Origin: an uncultured Bifidobacterium sp. | Lineage (GTDB): Bacteria > Actinomycetota > Actinomycetes > Actinomycetales > Bifidobacteriaceae | NCBI RefSeq assembly: GCF_949292005.1 | Contig: NZ_CASEXV010000059.1 | Location: 17,537 to 81,536, forward strand | Direction of reading: 5' to 3' | Length of the DNA: 64,000 bases | Shown here: piece by piece, positions 17,543 through 26,085 of the stretch | How the letters are laid out: every line of letters starts with the position of its first letter | How positions within the stretch are numbered: position 1 is the first letter of the stretch | Program-made: the position numbers and the translations under genes | Notes under the pieces: model-generated | Told to the model about the DNA's origin: nothing | What the model saw: the letters and a program-made list of their open reading frames with translations, nothing else | The model's database searches: none

Positions 17543-17632
17543 TGTGGCGCCGCATGGTGGGAATCTGCGGGGGAATGATCGGTTATCGTTGCTTCGGCCG
17601 TTTTGTCCACCGATGACGGGACATTGAAGGTT

Positions 17633-18637
17633 ATGGCACGACAGGCGGCGGCACCGATGACCATCGTCATCGGGAAGGATGATTATCTCGCTTCACAGTC
17701 GATCGGAGAGTGTCGCACGGTGGCTCTGCGGTCGCATCCGGACGCAGAGTTGGTGGATATCGATGCGGCCAGTGATGACAGGTATGCGTTCGAGGAGGCT
17801 GTGGGCCCCTCGTTGTTCAGCTCAGCGTCGATTGTGACGGTGGCGAATCTCGCCTATGCCGACGAGGGTTTGCGTGACTCGATGGTGGAGTTCTGTGGTC
17901 GTGCTCGTGGATCCGGCGATTCGCACGACGCGGAATCGGTGGTCATCGCCAGACACGACGGTGGGGCCAAAGGCCGTGGTGTCGTCAATGCGCTTCTCAA
18001 AGCCGGAGCCGTCAAAGTGGAGGTTCCTGATCTGACCAAGCCCGACGCCCAGCTGAACTTCGTTCTACGCTGCTTCGAGCGGCGTGGGAAACGGGTGACT
18101 CCGGAAGCGGCCCAGCAGCTTGTCGCCGTTCTGGGGGACTCCATTGGCGAGCTCGCGGCCATGTGCGGACAACTGTGCGATGACTTCCCCTGCGACCCAC
18201 TTGGCGTGGAGACGGTGTCCGAGTATCTTACGGCGAACCCCCGTGTGACGGGTTTCGTGGTCGCGGACAAGGCCATGTCCGGGAACGCCGGTGTGGCTGT
18301 GTCCGCGGTGCGCGATGCGGTGGCGCAGGGTGTCCAGCCGCTGGCACTTATCGGCGCATTGGCCATGACGCTGAGAACAATGGCGAAGGTCTCGGCTATC
18401 CGAGAGGGAACATTATCCGCCGCCGAGGCGGGATTGAGGCCCTGGGCCGTGAACAAGGCGACCAGACAGCTACGGGGGTGGACGTCCGAGGGAATGTGCC
18501 GATGCGTGTGCCTTTTGGCTCAGGCCGATGAGGCCGCGAAGTCGGGTGCCGGGGACCCGATGTATGCTCTGGAACGGTCGGTCATAGCGATCGCGGCCCG
18601 TGGCAGGAAGGATGTCAGTGACCATGTCCGCATCTGA
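17633..18637 (+). CDS. holA: DNA polymerase III subunit delta
   Basis: The product matches HolA, the clamp-loader subunit that opens the sliding clamp. MTIVIGKDDYLASQSI is the N-terminal segment, SLFSSASIVTVANL the second strand region, GGAKGRGVVNALLKAGAV the middle, and RRGKRVTPEAAQQLVAVLGDSIGELAAMCGQL the typical domain II helices. RTMAKVSAIREG and LRPWAVNKATRQLRGW are the C-terminal collar. Actinobacterial comEA-comEC-holA order supports the call. The start is uncertain among TTG 17603, ATG 17633 and ATG 17657; ATG 17633 is preferred because GACATT lies 7 nt upstream and an AAGG just before it. Its end overlaps tsaE. Confidence 0.9.
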   Translation: MARQAAAPMTIVIGKDDYLASQSIGECRTVALRSHPDAELVDIDAASDDRYAFEEAVGPSLFSSASIVTVANLAYADEGLRDSMVEFCGRARGSGDSHDAESVVIARHDGGAKGRGVVNALLKAGAVKVEVPDLTKPDAQLNFVLRCFERRGKRVTPEAAQQLVAVLGDSIGELAAMCGQLCDDFPCDPLGVETVSEYLTANPRVTGFVVADKAMSGNAGVAVSAVRDAVAQGVQPLALIGALAMTLRTMAKVSAIREGTLSAAEAGLRPWAVNKATRQLRGWTSEGMCRCVCLLAQADEAAKSGAGDPMYALERSVIAIAARGRKDVSDHVRI

Positions 18638-19403
18638 GTGTGGCGTCGGGGGGAACCCGGCCCTGAACGGATCCGTTGGATCCGACGTCGCGGCGGTGAC
18701 GGCCGAGACGTCTGATGCGATGCGCGACATCGGTTGGCGTGTGGCATCCATCTGCAAAGGGGGCGATGTCGTTCTTCTATCGGGTCCATTGGGGTCCGGG
18801 AAAACGACGTTCGCGCAGGGATTCGCCAGAGGATTGGGCGTCACCGGGCATGTTGTGTCCCCCACATTCACCATCGCGCGCGAGATGTCGGGACGATTCC
18901 ATGACGGAAGTCCCGCGCATCTGGTTCATGTTGACGCGTATCGCATGGGCGGCGACGGCTTTGCTCCGGGGCAGGACGCTTCCGGCGCTCTTCTTGACGA
19001 GTTGGAGTCGTTGGGCTTGGATGAGGAGATTGAATCGCCTTCGGGAGACACCGTGGTTCTGATGGAATGGGGGGAGCAGATGGCGGTGGCTTTGGCTCCC
19101 GTGCGTCTGGAGGTGCATATCGACAGGTCTGCGGCCTCGCAAAGTCCGTGCGTGGATGCCGAGGCCAGCGCGGACGGCCCACGGACGGTGTCCATCATCG
19201 CGGTCGGGGATTCATGGGCGCGGCGGGTGTCCCGCATGCATGTGGAGGATGGGCATGGGGCCGTGTCGGATGGTGCGGATCCAGCCGGTGTCTGCGCGGA
19301 TGTCGCGGCGCGTGACGGATCCGGAGTGGACGAGGAGTCCGGAAGAGCGGAAAAGACAGCTGCGGAAAAAACAGTGAGAAAGACGGCAGGAAAGACGGCA
19401 TGA
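18624..19403 (+). CDS. tsaE: tRNA t6A synthesis ATPase TsaE
   Basis: TsaE is the P-loop ATPase that supports the TsaB-TsaD complex in making N6-threonylcarbamoyladenosine at position 37 of ANN-decoding tRNAs. The Walker A motif is GPLGSGKTTFAQGFA, and VVSPTFTIAREM plus VHVDAYRM and VVLMEWGEQM are the typical later motifs. The protein (259 residues) is longer than usual TsaE (about 150): it has an N-terminal leader and a C-terminal extension of about 70 residues ending in alternating Lys-Thr-Ala units. The start ATG 18624 uses AGGAAGGA 11 nt upstream; ATG 18612 and GTG 18600 are alternatives. It overlaps holA upstream and tsaB downstream (ATGA). Confidence 0.9.
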   Translation: MSASECGVGGNPALNGSVGSDVAAVTAETSDAMRDIGWRVASICKGGDVVLLSGPLGSGKTTFAQGFARGLGVTGHVVSPTFTIAREMSGRFHDGSPAHLVHVDAYRMGGDGFAPGQDASGALLDELESLGLDEEIESPSGDTVVLMEWGEQMAVALAPVRLEVHIDRSAASQSPCVDAEASADGPRTVSIIAVGDSWARRVSRMHVEDGHGAVSDGADPAGVCADVAARDGSGVDEESGRAEKTAAEKTVRKTAGKTA

Positions 19404-20317
19404 CGACGGATACGGCGACGGCCGCAGGGATGACGGCCATTCATAAGACGTTGGTGGTGGACACCGCTTTTGGATCCACGGTCGGAGTGGTGGGCTGCGA
19501 TCCGGTGGTGGAAAGCGATTCCCGCGGTCATGTGGAGAGACTTATGCCGGACATCATCGCCGCGCTCGCGGCGGCTGGCCTGGATGTCGACGATGTATCC
19601 CGCATCGTGGTGGGCGTTGGTCCTGCCCCGTACACGGGTCTGCGTGTGGGCATTGTGACGGCCAAAGCGCTGGCCTATGCGACGGGGGCGGAGATTGCTG
19701 CCATTGACGATTTGACACCTCAATCCCTGCTGACCCGGTGTCTGCTGCGCGGGGATCCGCGGTTGCCGTCCATCAATGTGAGGGTTCGTGTCGGTGTCGG
19801 TGTCGTTGCGGGGACTGGCGCTGGGCGGGAGACGGATTCCCGTGGGTGCGCCCATCTCACCTTGGCTTTGAACGACGCGCGGCGGCGTCAGCTGTATTTC
19901 CTGTTGATGGATGAGAACGGGAATCCCTTGTCGGATGGACGCGCGCTGCCACGCGTGCGGTCATCGGAGGCCATGGGGATCGACTACCCGGATGCGATCG
20001 TCGAACGAATCAACCGTGAGGTCGAGACGCTGCGTGCGGGCACGGGACTTGATTATGCGGTGGATGTGGCTGGTCGTGGCGTGGCGCGTTATGACGGTGT
20101 GTGGGATGGCCTGCGCTCGCCGGGACTGGTCACCGACGCGATGCTTCTTGACGCCGGGGGGGTTGGCCTGGAGCTTATGGAGGAGGCCGCAGTGAATCGC
20201 GGCCGTCATGATGTGATCCCCGTCGAACCCCTGTATCTGCGCCGGCCCGATGTCTCCGTTCCCCGACCGCTCAAGCAGGTTCTTGGGTCGGGTCCTGCGA
20301 AGGACGTTGCCCGATGA
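19400..20317 (+). CDS. tsaB: tRNA t6A synthesis protein TsaB
   Basis: TsaB is the inactive paralogue of TsaD that scaffolds the t6A complex. The N-terminal LVVDTAFGSTVGVVG is the ASKHA nucleotide-fold start, and VVGVGPAPYTGLRVGIVTAKALAYATG is the diagnostic GPGSFTGLR-like segment (here GPAPYTGLR). A later NDARRRQLYFLLMD matches the family's DAR motif, and YLRRPDV closes the C-terminus. There is an insertion around residues 125-145 with short VRVGVGVVAGTGAG repeats; the DNA there contains three tandem copies of a tcggtg-like hexamer. It begins inside the tsaE stop (ATGA) and overlaps rimI the same way. Confidence 0.92.
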   Translation: MTTDTATAAGMTAIHKTLVVDTAFGSTVGVVGCDPVVESDSRGHVERLMPDIIAALAAAGLDVDDVSRIVVGVGPAPYTGLRVGIVTAKALAYATGAEIAAIDDLTPQSLLTRCLLRGDPRLPSINVRVRVGVGVVAGTGAGRETDSRGCAHLTLALNDARRRQLYFLLMDENGNPLSDGRALPRVRSSEAMGIDYPDAIVERINREVETLRAGTGLDYAVDVAGRGVARYDGVWDGLRSPGLVTDAMLLDAGGVGLELMEEAAVNRGRHDVIPVEPLYLRRPDVSVPRPLKQVLGSGPAKDVAR

Positions 20318-20841
20318 TCGTCACGCAGGAGCGGTACGGCCATGACAGGGCATGCTCCGCCATCGCCGACCTTGAGGCGAGAATATTCGGATCCGATGCC
20401 TGGACTCCATCCATGGTCAAGCAGGAGCTTGAGGCCCCGGCCCGGACCTATGCGCTTGATGTCGCCGATGCGAGCGAGGTCGGTGGCGTGGACGGCGAAG
20501 TCCGGGGGTATGCGGGTTTTTGGTATGACGGCGATGACGCCGAGCTCATGACCATCGGCGTCGCGCGCCCCTATCGCCGTCAGGGAGTCGCGGCCAGACT
20601 GCTTGAGTGGCTTATCGCGGAGGCGCGCAGTCAGGGCGCCCGGCGAATGCTGTTGGAGGTGAGGGTCGACAATGGCCCCGCCATCGCGTTGTATCGACGT
20701 TTTGGTTTCACCATGCTGGGGCGTAGACGGGGATACTACCAACCCGACGGCGTGGACGCCTACACCATGTCCTGCGATCTCCAACGGACGCGGTCCGAGC
20801 TGAATGGAGTCGACGCGCACGATCAAGGAGGCAAGAGATGA
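20314..20841 (+). CDS. rimI: Ribosomal-protein-alanine N-acetyltransferase-like GNAT protein
   Basis: This 175-residue GNAT acetyltransferase has the acetyl-CoA binding motif RRQGVAARLLEWLIAEAR and the motif B region LEVRVDNGPAIALYRRFGF, with MTIGVARPYRR before it. RimI acetylates the N-terminal alanine of ribosomal protein S18 or other protein N-termini. The position between tsaB and tsaD is the standard actinobacterial arrangement and supports the name. It overlaps both neighbours by 4 nt (ATGA), so the whole set is probably translated as a coupled unit. The protein substrate is inferred from the family and is not visible in the sequence. Confidence 0.88.
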   Translation: MIVTQERYGHDRACSAIADLEARIFGSDAWTPSMVKQELEAPARTYALDVADASEVGGVDGEVRGYAGFWYDGDDAELMTIGVARPYRRQGVAARLLEWLIAEARSQGARRMLLEVRVDNGPAIALYRRFGFTMLGRRRGYYQPDGVDAYTMSCDLQRTRSELNGVDAHDQGGKR

Positions 20842-21881
20842 CAGGTCCCACCGTTCTGGGCATCGAATCCACATGTGACGAGACTGCGGCCGCCGTGATA
20901 TCCGGACGGGACCTCGTGTCTAACGTGGTCGCGTCGTCCATGGATGAGCACGCGCGGTATGGGGGAGTGATACCGGAGATCGCCTCACGCGCCCATGCCG
21001 AGGCCTTCATTCCCGTTGTCTCCAAGGCTCTGGCGGATGCCCACATGACCATCGGCGATGTCGACGCCATCGCTGTGTCCGCGGGACCTGGTCTGGCCGG
21101 ATGCCTCGCGGTCGGGGTGTCCGGAGCCAAAGCGCTTGCGGCGGCGGCGCGCAAACCCATCTACGGCATCAACCACGTCATCGGGCACATTGCCGTCACT
21201 CAGCTTCAGTTCGGCGATTTCCCGGAGGACACGCTGGCTCTGATCGTCTCCGGTGGGCATACGTCGCTGCTGCATGTCACCGATGTGGCCAGACATGTCG
21301 ACGTCGTGGGCACGACTCTTGACGACGCCGCCGGCGAGTGCTTCGACAAAGTGGCCCGGCTGCTGGGCTTTCCCTATCCGGGCGGGCCGCATATCGACAG
21401 GCATGCCCGTCTTGGAGACCCCCATGCGGTGAAGGTCCCCCAAGGATTGACCCAGGGAAGGGCTGGACACGATCACCCTTACGACTTCAGCTTCTCAGGG
21501 GTGAAAACCGCGGTCGCCCGATGGGTGGAGGGCCGTCGTGCCGTGGGGGAAGATGTGCCGGTCGACGACGTGTGCGCGTCGCTGGCGGAATCGGTGTCGA
21601 CTGTTCTGGCCACCAAGGCCATTCGGGGCTGTCTGGCCTTGGGAGCGGACACCCTCATCGTGGGTGGCGGTTTCTCGGCCAACTCGCAGCTGCGCGAGAA
21701 ACTGGTCGAGGTTGGGAGCCACAACGGTGTCGAGGTGCGTATTCCGCGAATCGCGCTATGCACGGACAATGGCGCGATGGTGGCGATGCTGGGGGTCAAT
21801 CTTGTCGAAGCGGGGATTCGCCCGTCGGCGCCCGATTTTCCGATTGATTCGGCCATGCCGTTGACCACCATAAGCGTCTGA
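20838..21881 (+). CDS. tsaD: tRNA t6A threonylcarbamoyltransferase TsaD
   Basis: TsaD transfers the threonylcarbamoyl group to A37 of tRNAs. ILGIESTCDETAAAVI would be its N-terminus (here VLGIESTCDETAAAVI), the metal-binding motif is NHVIGHIA, and SGGHTSLLHVTDV, GEAFDKVARLLG-like GECFDKVARLLGFPYPGG and DFSFSGVKTAVAR follow in order. GGGFSANSQLREKL and CTDNGAMVAMLG complete the signature. The length of 347 residues is standard. It is the last gene of the holA-tsaE-tsaB-rimI-tsaD run, and its ATG overlaps the rimI stop. The tRNA-Asn gene that follows decodes AAC, an ANN codon, so its product should be a substrate of this complex. Confidence 0.96.
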   Translation: MTGPTVLGIESTCDETAAAVISGRDLVSNVVASSMDEHARYGGVIPEIASRAHAEAFIPVVSKALADAHMTIGDVDAIAVSAGPGLAGCLAVGVSGAKALAAAARKPIYGINHVIGHIAVTQLQFGDFPEDTLALIVSGGHTSLLHVTDVARHVDVVGTTLDDAAGECFDKVARLLGFPYPGGPHIDRHARLGDPHAVKVPQGLTQGRAGHDHPYDFSFSGVKTAVARWVEGRRAVGEDVPVDDVCASLAESVSTVLATKAIRGCLALGADTLIVGGGFSANSQLREKLVEVGSHNGVEVRIPRIALCTDNGAMVAMLGVNLVEAGIRPSAPDFPIDSAMPLTTISV

Positions 21882-21986
21882 GACTGGGTGCTGGTGGGAA
21901 GCCGTGTTTGTCCGAGGCCGCCAAAGCGTTGCCAAAGCGTCGGCGAAGCGGCGAAATCGGTGCGACACGCTCAACGGCTGTGCATC

Positions 21987-22014
21987 TTGCGAAGATCATG
22001 GAGTCGTATAAACT
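21987..22014 (+). promoter_or_regulatory. Probable tRNA-Asn promoter
   Basis: TTGCGA at 21987-21992 and TAAACT at 22009-22014 are spaced by 16 nt and sit about 42 nt upstream of the mature tRNA. Confidence 0.5.
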
Positions 22015-22055
22015 CTATTTCTTGTGCGCGGCATTAATTGCTCCGCATGACGCAT

Positions 22056-22131
<76 letters not shown>

Positions 22132-22163
22132 TACAGAACAGCAGTAGACAGTAGCGGTCACGG

Positions 22164-22196
22164 GACCCCGGAGCATAACAGCTTCAGGGTCTTTTT
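22164..22196 (+). terminator. Rho-independent terminator of tRNA-Asn
   Basis: Arms gaccccggagc (22164-22174) and gcttcagggtc (22181-22191) pair at 10 of 11 positions around a 6-nt loop, followed by ttttt at 22192-22196. Confidence 0.8.
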
Positions 22197-22201
22197 CGTT
22201 T

Positions 22202-22221
22202 ATTGTGCAACATTGTGCAAC
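22202..22221 (+). repeat. 10-bp tandem repeat, two copies
   Basis: Two perfect copies of attgtgcaac lie between the tRNA terminator and the MmpS-like gene terminator. Confidence 0.8.
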
Positions 22222-22238
22222 AAACTTCACTGGGTACT

Positions 22239-22260
22239 AAAAAGCCCCGCCGAAGCGGGG
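22239..22260 (-). terminator. Rho-independent terminator of the MmpS-like gene
   Basis: On the minus strand, ccccgc-ttcg-gcgggg is a stable UUCG-type tetraloop hairpin followed by cttttttag. It lies 20 nt beyond the stop codon at 22281. Confidence 0.85.
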
Positions 22261-22280
22261 TCTATTCAAGAATCTGAATA

Positions 22281-22769
22281 TCAGTTGAAGATTCCGTACG
22301 TGTCGCAGATCGCAGAGCCAGCGGCACCGCTGCCCTCCTTGTGCGACTTCTGCTTGCCATTCACCAATACAGTGCAGGACACCTTCTGATCGTTGCCGCC
22401 CATGACATCGCCCATGACGGTGAGCGTGTACCCCTTCTTGGCATCCTCACCGGTTATGGTCTTGGTCCAGGTGCTGGTGAATTCCTCCTGGTTCGTTGAA
22501 CCGGCCTCGCCCCATGTGGCGGTTCCCTTGCCTGTAGAGGTGGCCTGCATCTCCACCTTGGCCGTTGACTCGTCCGCTGCCGAAGATGACTGGCTGGCGC
22601 TGGATGACTGCGAAGCTGCGGGCGAGGATGACGCCCGGTCGCTGCCCTTGTTACCGCCAAGCTGGGACGCAACGGCAATGACCACGATGACCACGAGAAT
22701 CCAGAACCACACGCGCTTGTAGAACGGTTTCTTGGGCTTCTGGGGTGGTTGCTGTGGGCTGTTGAACAC
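22281..22769 (-). CDS. MmpS-like membrane-anchored protein with altered N-terminus
   Basis: A short Pro/Gln/Lys N-terminus leads to one membrane helix (VWFWILVVIVVIAVA), a Ser/Ala-rich linker, and an extracytoplasmic domain with VEMQATSTGKGTATWGEAG, SCTVLVNGKQ and AICDTYGIF. This layout and the paired cysteines resemble actinobacterial MmpS-type secreted beta-sandwich proteins. The coding sequence runs without a stop into 22835, but everything upstream of about 22770 is antisense to a ROK gene, so the native start has been lost. GTG 22767-22769 is the first possible start within native-looking sequence, and it lacks a good ribosome binding site. Its 3' end and terminator are intact. It may be a non-expressed remnant. 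Confidence 0.6.
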   Translation of the reverse strand: MFNSPQQPPQKPKKPFYKRVWFWILVVIVVIAVASQLGGNKGSDRASSSPAASQSSSASQSSSAADESTAKVEMQATSTGKGTATWGEAGSTNQEEFTSTWTKTITGEDAKKGYTLTVMGDVMGGNDQKVSCTVLVNGKQKSHKEGSGAAGSAICDTYGIFN

Positions 22770-23343
22770 TGGTGCCGTGACCGGTGGGGAGCAGGGAACC
22801 GCCACCGAGGTGGGGCATGTGAGCATCGACATCAACGGCAGACCATGCGAATGCGGAAACGTCGGATGCCTTGAACAATACTGCTCGGCCGTGGCGATCC
22901 ATCAGGAGATAGTCGAGCGTGGTCTGGTTCACGGGGCGGAGTCCATGAGCCATCAACAGGCATGTCAGGCCTTGTTCGCAGCCGCCGAGAACGGGGACGC
23001 CAACGCCCAGGAGCTGGTTCAGCGAATCGGCCGATATGTCGGCTATGGATGCGTGACCATCATCAACGCCTTCAATTCGCGACGAATCGTCATCGGGGAC
23101 ATCGTCTCTCATGGAGGGCGTATTCTGCTCGACGCGGCGTGCGATGTCGTCGAAAGAAGAGTCATCCCCGAGGTCAAGGACGAGACCACGATTGTCCTCT
23201 CCGACATGTCCCCGGACGCCACCGTCACAGGAGCCGCGGCGGTGGCGATCGAACAGCTACTCAGTCATCCGACGTTGCTGACTTCGCGTGGGGAATCAGA
23301 TGAATCCCGGGAACCGGACGAGCCAAGCTCGACTGTACCTTGA
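22770..23343 (+). pseudogene. ROK-family regulator/kinase, C-terminal fragment
   Basis: From about 22771 the plus frame reads TGGEQGTATEVGHVSIDING, then RPCECGNVGCLEQYCS, which is the zinc-binding CxCGxxGCxE signature of ROK proteins. The rest (GRYVGYGCVTIINAFNSRRIVIGDIVSHGG and so on) is a normal ROK C-terminus. The DNA-binding helix-turn-helix and the first half of the sugar-kinase fold, around 200 residues, are missing. The open frame upstream is antisense to the MmpS-like gene. A full ROK repressor is about 400 residues; about 190 remain. Its position just upstream of fructokinase suggests the intact ancestor controlled that gene. No start with a ribosome binding site was found. Confidence 0.8.
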
Positions 23344-23400
23344 TTGGGCACGCGTGGAGCTGACCCCCTGAGGGTCCCGTAGACAAAGCTTCGGGAATAT

Positions 23401-23427
23401 CAGTCACCACAGTCATCACAGTCACCA
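23401..23427 (+). repeat. 9-bp tandem repeat, three copies
   Basis: cagtcacca, cagtcatca and cagtcacca follow each other directly, about 54 nt before the fructokinase start. They may be remnants of operator DNA or simple slippage. Confidence 0.7.
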
Positions 23428-23480
23428 CATCGTATCAACCAACACGGGTTATTCAATTCACAGGGAAAGGACCAACCATC

Positions 23481-24377
23481 ATGTCACATCCAACAGTTAT
23501 CGCCTTGGGGGAGCTTCTCTGGGATATGCTGCCCTCTGGGAAAAGAGCGGGCGGCGCGCCGGCCAATTTCGCCTATCATGCCACCATGAACGGCGCCGAC
23601 GGGTACGCCATCAGCGCCGTCGGAGAGGATCCCCTTGGCGATGAGCTCATCGCCGAAACGCGGAAAGCCGGGATCACCACCATCATCCAGCGCAACGCAT
23701 GGCCAACGGGAACGGTTGAGGTCACGTTGCGTCAGGGCATTCCCGAATACGTGATTCGCAAGGGTGTGGCGTGGGACCATCTGCTCCTGACCCGTGAGCT
23801 CATCGACGCCGTGGAGAAGGCCGATGCCTTGTGCTTCGGTTCGCTCGCCCTGCGTTCGCCTGAAACGCACGACACCATCATCGAGCTGCTCAAGCATTCA
23901 CGCGAGGATGCCATGAGGTTCTTTGACATCAACCTTCGTGGGGACCACTACTCGAAGGAGCTGATAACCGAGCTTCTGGGGTATGCCACCGTTCTCAAGC
24001 TCAACGACGCGGAGCTGCTGCTGCTTCGCGACATGTTCGGCATCACGGCGAATTCCAATGACGAATCGTGCCGTTGGTTCCTGACGGAATTCGACCTCGA
24101 TTACGTGATTCTTACCGCCGGGGCCGATTTCAGCACAATCATCGCGCGCAATGGCGAGACGTCGACCTTGGCCACGCCTCATGTCGAGGTAGCAGACACG
24201 GTAGGGGCGGGGGATTCCTTCTCCGGAACGTTCACGGCGAAGATACTCGCGGGCGAATCATTGGATCAGGCACATCGGAGCGCGGTGAATGTCGCGGCGT
24301 TCGTGTGCACGAGCGTCGGCGCGTGGCCTGAGTATCCCAAGACCATTCCCGATTATCTGGCAATCGCGGGGAAGTAG
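23481..24377 (+). CDS. Fructokinase-like PfkB carbohydrate kinase
   Basis: This 298-residue kinase has the N-terminal PfkB signature (GGAPANFAYHATMNGADGYAIS) and the C-terminal one (DTVGAGDSFSGTFTAKIL) with the catalytic aspartate of GAGD. ALGELLWDMLPSGKRAGG at the N-terminus is typical of fructokinases. It should phosphorylate fructose with ATP in the cytoplasm, feeding the bifid shunt, which begins from fructose-6-phosphate. The start ATG 23481 has GAAAGGA 9-10 nt upstream. A truncated ROK regulator lies just upstream, so control of this gene may have been lost or relaxed. Other PfkB sugar kinases cannot be excluded. Confidence 0.85.
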   Translation: MSHPTVIALGELLWDMLPSGKRAGGAPANFAYHATMNGADGYAISAVGEDPLGDELIAETRKAGITTIIQRNAWPTGTVEVTLRQGIPEYVIRKGVAWDHLLLTRELIDAVEKADALCFGSLALRSPETHDTIIELLKHSREDAMRFFDINLRGDHYSKELITELLGYATVLKLNDAELLLLRDMFGITANSNDESCRWFLTEFDLDYVILTAGADFSTIIARNGETSTLATPHVEVADTVGAGDSFSGTFTAKILAGESLDQAHRSAVNVAAFVCTSVGAWPEYPKTIPDYLAIAGK

Positions 24378-24408
24378 CGGATCGACAACATCCAATGCAG
24401 GTCCGTCG

Positions 24409-25836
24409 TCAGCAATCGGCGGGAGCGCGCGTAGGAGGCGCTGTAGGATCGGCTCCGGCGAGACGGATGGCATGTTTCGTACGGATCTCCGAGAGCGCCT
24501 CCGCCGTGCATAGGAGCATGCAGGGCATCAGAGGAACCAGATACCGCAATTGCATGATGTACACGCCCTTCTGACCGGCGGGCGTGCCCTGAAGCCACAT
24601 AGCGAGGTATGTGGCGAAGACACATCCGGCGGCGACCACAATGATGGATCCGAGAAAAATGGCTGACCGTGGGTTCCGCGGGGGAGCGCAGGCGTCGACG
24701 ACGACGCACACGGCGACAAAAGCGAAGGCGGCCCAGACCAGAAGAAGGATGACCGGACTTCTGAAGGCTCCCTGCAGATGGACGACGCTATAGACGATGG
24801 CTGAAAGCGCCCTTTGTGGTTGTGTGAACAGAGATAGGACTCGGCCATGCACTTCCTCGGGGCTTACCGACGCCGGATTCGAGACGAATCCGCTGGTTAT
24901 CCGCATCCATGCCGCGACCATGCAGAAACCGAGGATTATGGATGACGTGACGATGATCCACTGTCGTCGGGGGCGGGGCCGGTGAACGGCAAGAACGACC
25001 GGAAGCAGCAGAATCATGGGTATGAAAGCGTATTTGGTCAGGGAGAGAAGCACCGCGACCACACCGGCCACGACCAGATGCCCATCACGCGGTCCGTTTC
25101 TATACAGCGCCATCACCATGCACGAGAACAGGATCATGAGCGCCTGCGTGAGGCTGTCGGCCGATATGGCAAACGAGAAATGATATATCACGGGAGGGGA
25201 TAGAAGGAGTATGGCCATGGTCAGTCGATGCTTCGGAAGCAGTGACATGCCCCAAGTGGTGAGAATGGTGTAAGCGAGGAGCATCATGGTTTCCGCGAGA
25301 TAGAAGGTCGTGGCTGCGCTCAACCCGAAAGCCTTCCCGAGTGCGAAGCCTGCGATCTGTGGCAGATAGGACACGGGAGAATAGATTCCCGTGTTATTGA
25401 AGGGCACATCGGCTCCGGTCGAATCCTTTTGGGTGATGCTGTTCAGGTCGACGACTCCGGAGTCGAAGGGGTCGCGATGGGCGTCGGAAAGTCGGATCCA
25501 CTTCCAGTCGACCTTGCCTCCGACGTTGTCCGATGCCGACGAGTGGTAGTGCGATGTGGAATCCACATGGCGGGGGATGATGTCGCCGTTTGTTATCGCG
25601 GACACTCGATAGACATGCTCCCAGAGATCGGGAATCCTGCTCATCTGGGTGTGGGCCATCCAGAGTCCCCCCATAAGCAGTGTCAGGAGGGCGAAGACGA
25701 TCAGGAATCCCGTACTGTGCACGAAACGAGGCACCGCAGGCGTGCTTTCCTGAGCCGCCCGCGCAACGCCCGCGCGATGCCGGATGGTCTGAGGCCGTTT
25801 CGTGTGGGCTTGCGCTAATTGATTGCCGTCATTCAT
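24409..25836 (-). CDS. Polytopic membrane protein, DUF2142-like
   Basis: The product is 475 residues with about 10 membrane helices and one large loop after helix 1 (residues 65-150; IPDLWEHVYRVSAITNGDII, DVPFNNTGIYSPVSYLPQIAG). That loop and the pattern ALMILFSCMVMAL...LLSLTKYAFIPMILLLP resemble DUF2142 proteins, a group of GT-C-like membrane proteins found in cell-surface glycan loci. A lipid-linked-sugar glycosyltransferase role is possible but not shown. It converges with fructokinase; the two stops are about 30 nt apart. The start ATG has only a weak purine-rich stretch upstream. No neighbouring glycan gene cluster is present. Confidence 0.65.
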   Translation of the reverse strand: MNDGNQLAQAHTKRPQTIRHRAGVARAAQESTPAVPRFVHSTGFLIVFALLTLLMGGLWMAHTQMSRIPDLWEHVYRVSAITNGDIIPRHVDSTSHYHSSASDNVGGKVDWKWIRLSDAHRDPFDSGVVDLNSITQKDSTGADVPFNNTGIYSPVSYLPQIAGFALGKAFGLSAATTFYLAETMMLLAYTILTTWGMSLLPKHRLTMAILLLSPPVIYHFSFAISADSLTQALMILFSCMVMALYRNGPRDGHLVVAGVVAVLLSLTKYAFIPMILLLPVVLAVHRPRPRRQWIIVTSSIILGFCMVAAWMRITSGFVSNPASVSPEEVHGRVLSLFTQPQRALSAIVYSVVHLQGAFRSPVILLLVWAAFAFVAVCVVVDACAPPRNPRSAIFLGSIIVVAAGCVFATYLAMWLQGTPAGQKGVYIMQLRYLVPLMPCMLLCTAEALSEIRTKHAIRLAGADPTAPPTRAPADC

Positions 25837-25923
25837 CAGTTGCCATCATCCGTCGGCATGCGCATCCCCCGTCCCCCCGTCCACGTGCGTGTCGGTCCCT
25901 TCCGTCGCTCACACGACATCAGA

Positions 25924-25943
25924 CTATACCAATCTATACCAAT
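25924..25943 (+). repeat. 10-bp tandem repeat, two copies
   Basis: Two perfect copies of ctataccaat. Each contains a TATACC that could be part of a -10 region. Confidence 0.8.
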
Positions 25944-26055
25944 GGCGTTTTTTGACACGTGCCGGTGATATGCCGACGCATGACGCGGGCGATTGATTGT
26001 GTGTGACGAGGAGAGTCTGCGTGGGATTGGCATACCGCTTCGCTTCTAGGGAAGT

Positions 26056-26085
26056 CATGCTCTACAATCACATGCTTTACAATCA
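26056..26085 (+). repeat. 15-bp tandem repeat duplicating a -10-like TACAAT
   Basis: catgctctacaatca (26056-26070) is followed by catgctttacaatca (26071-26085), differing at one base. TACAAT thus occurs at 26063-26068 and 26078-26083, upstream of the ABC ATPase gene. Confidence 0.8.

Noticed and set aside
22132..22280. Phage or island attachment site at the tRNA-Asn 3' end
   Set aside because: No repeat of the tRNA 3' end and no integrase gene was seen within the window.
22732..23343. The ROK frame as an intact 203-residue gene
   Set aside because: The first 13 codons are antisense to the MmpS-like gene and the ROK fold is missing its N-terminal half, so it is treated as a fragment.
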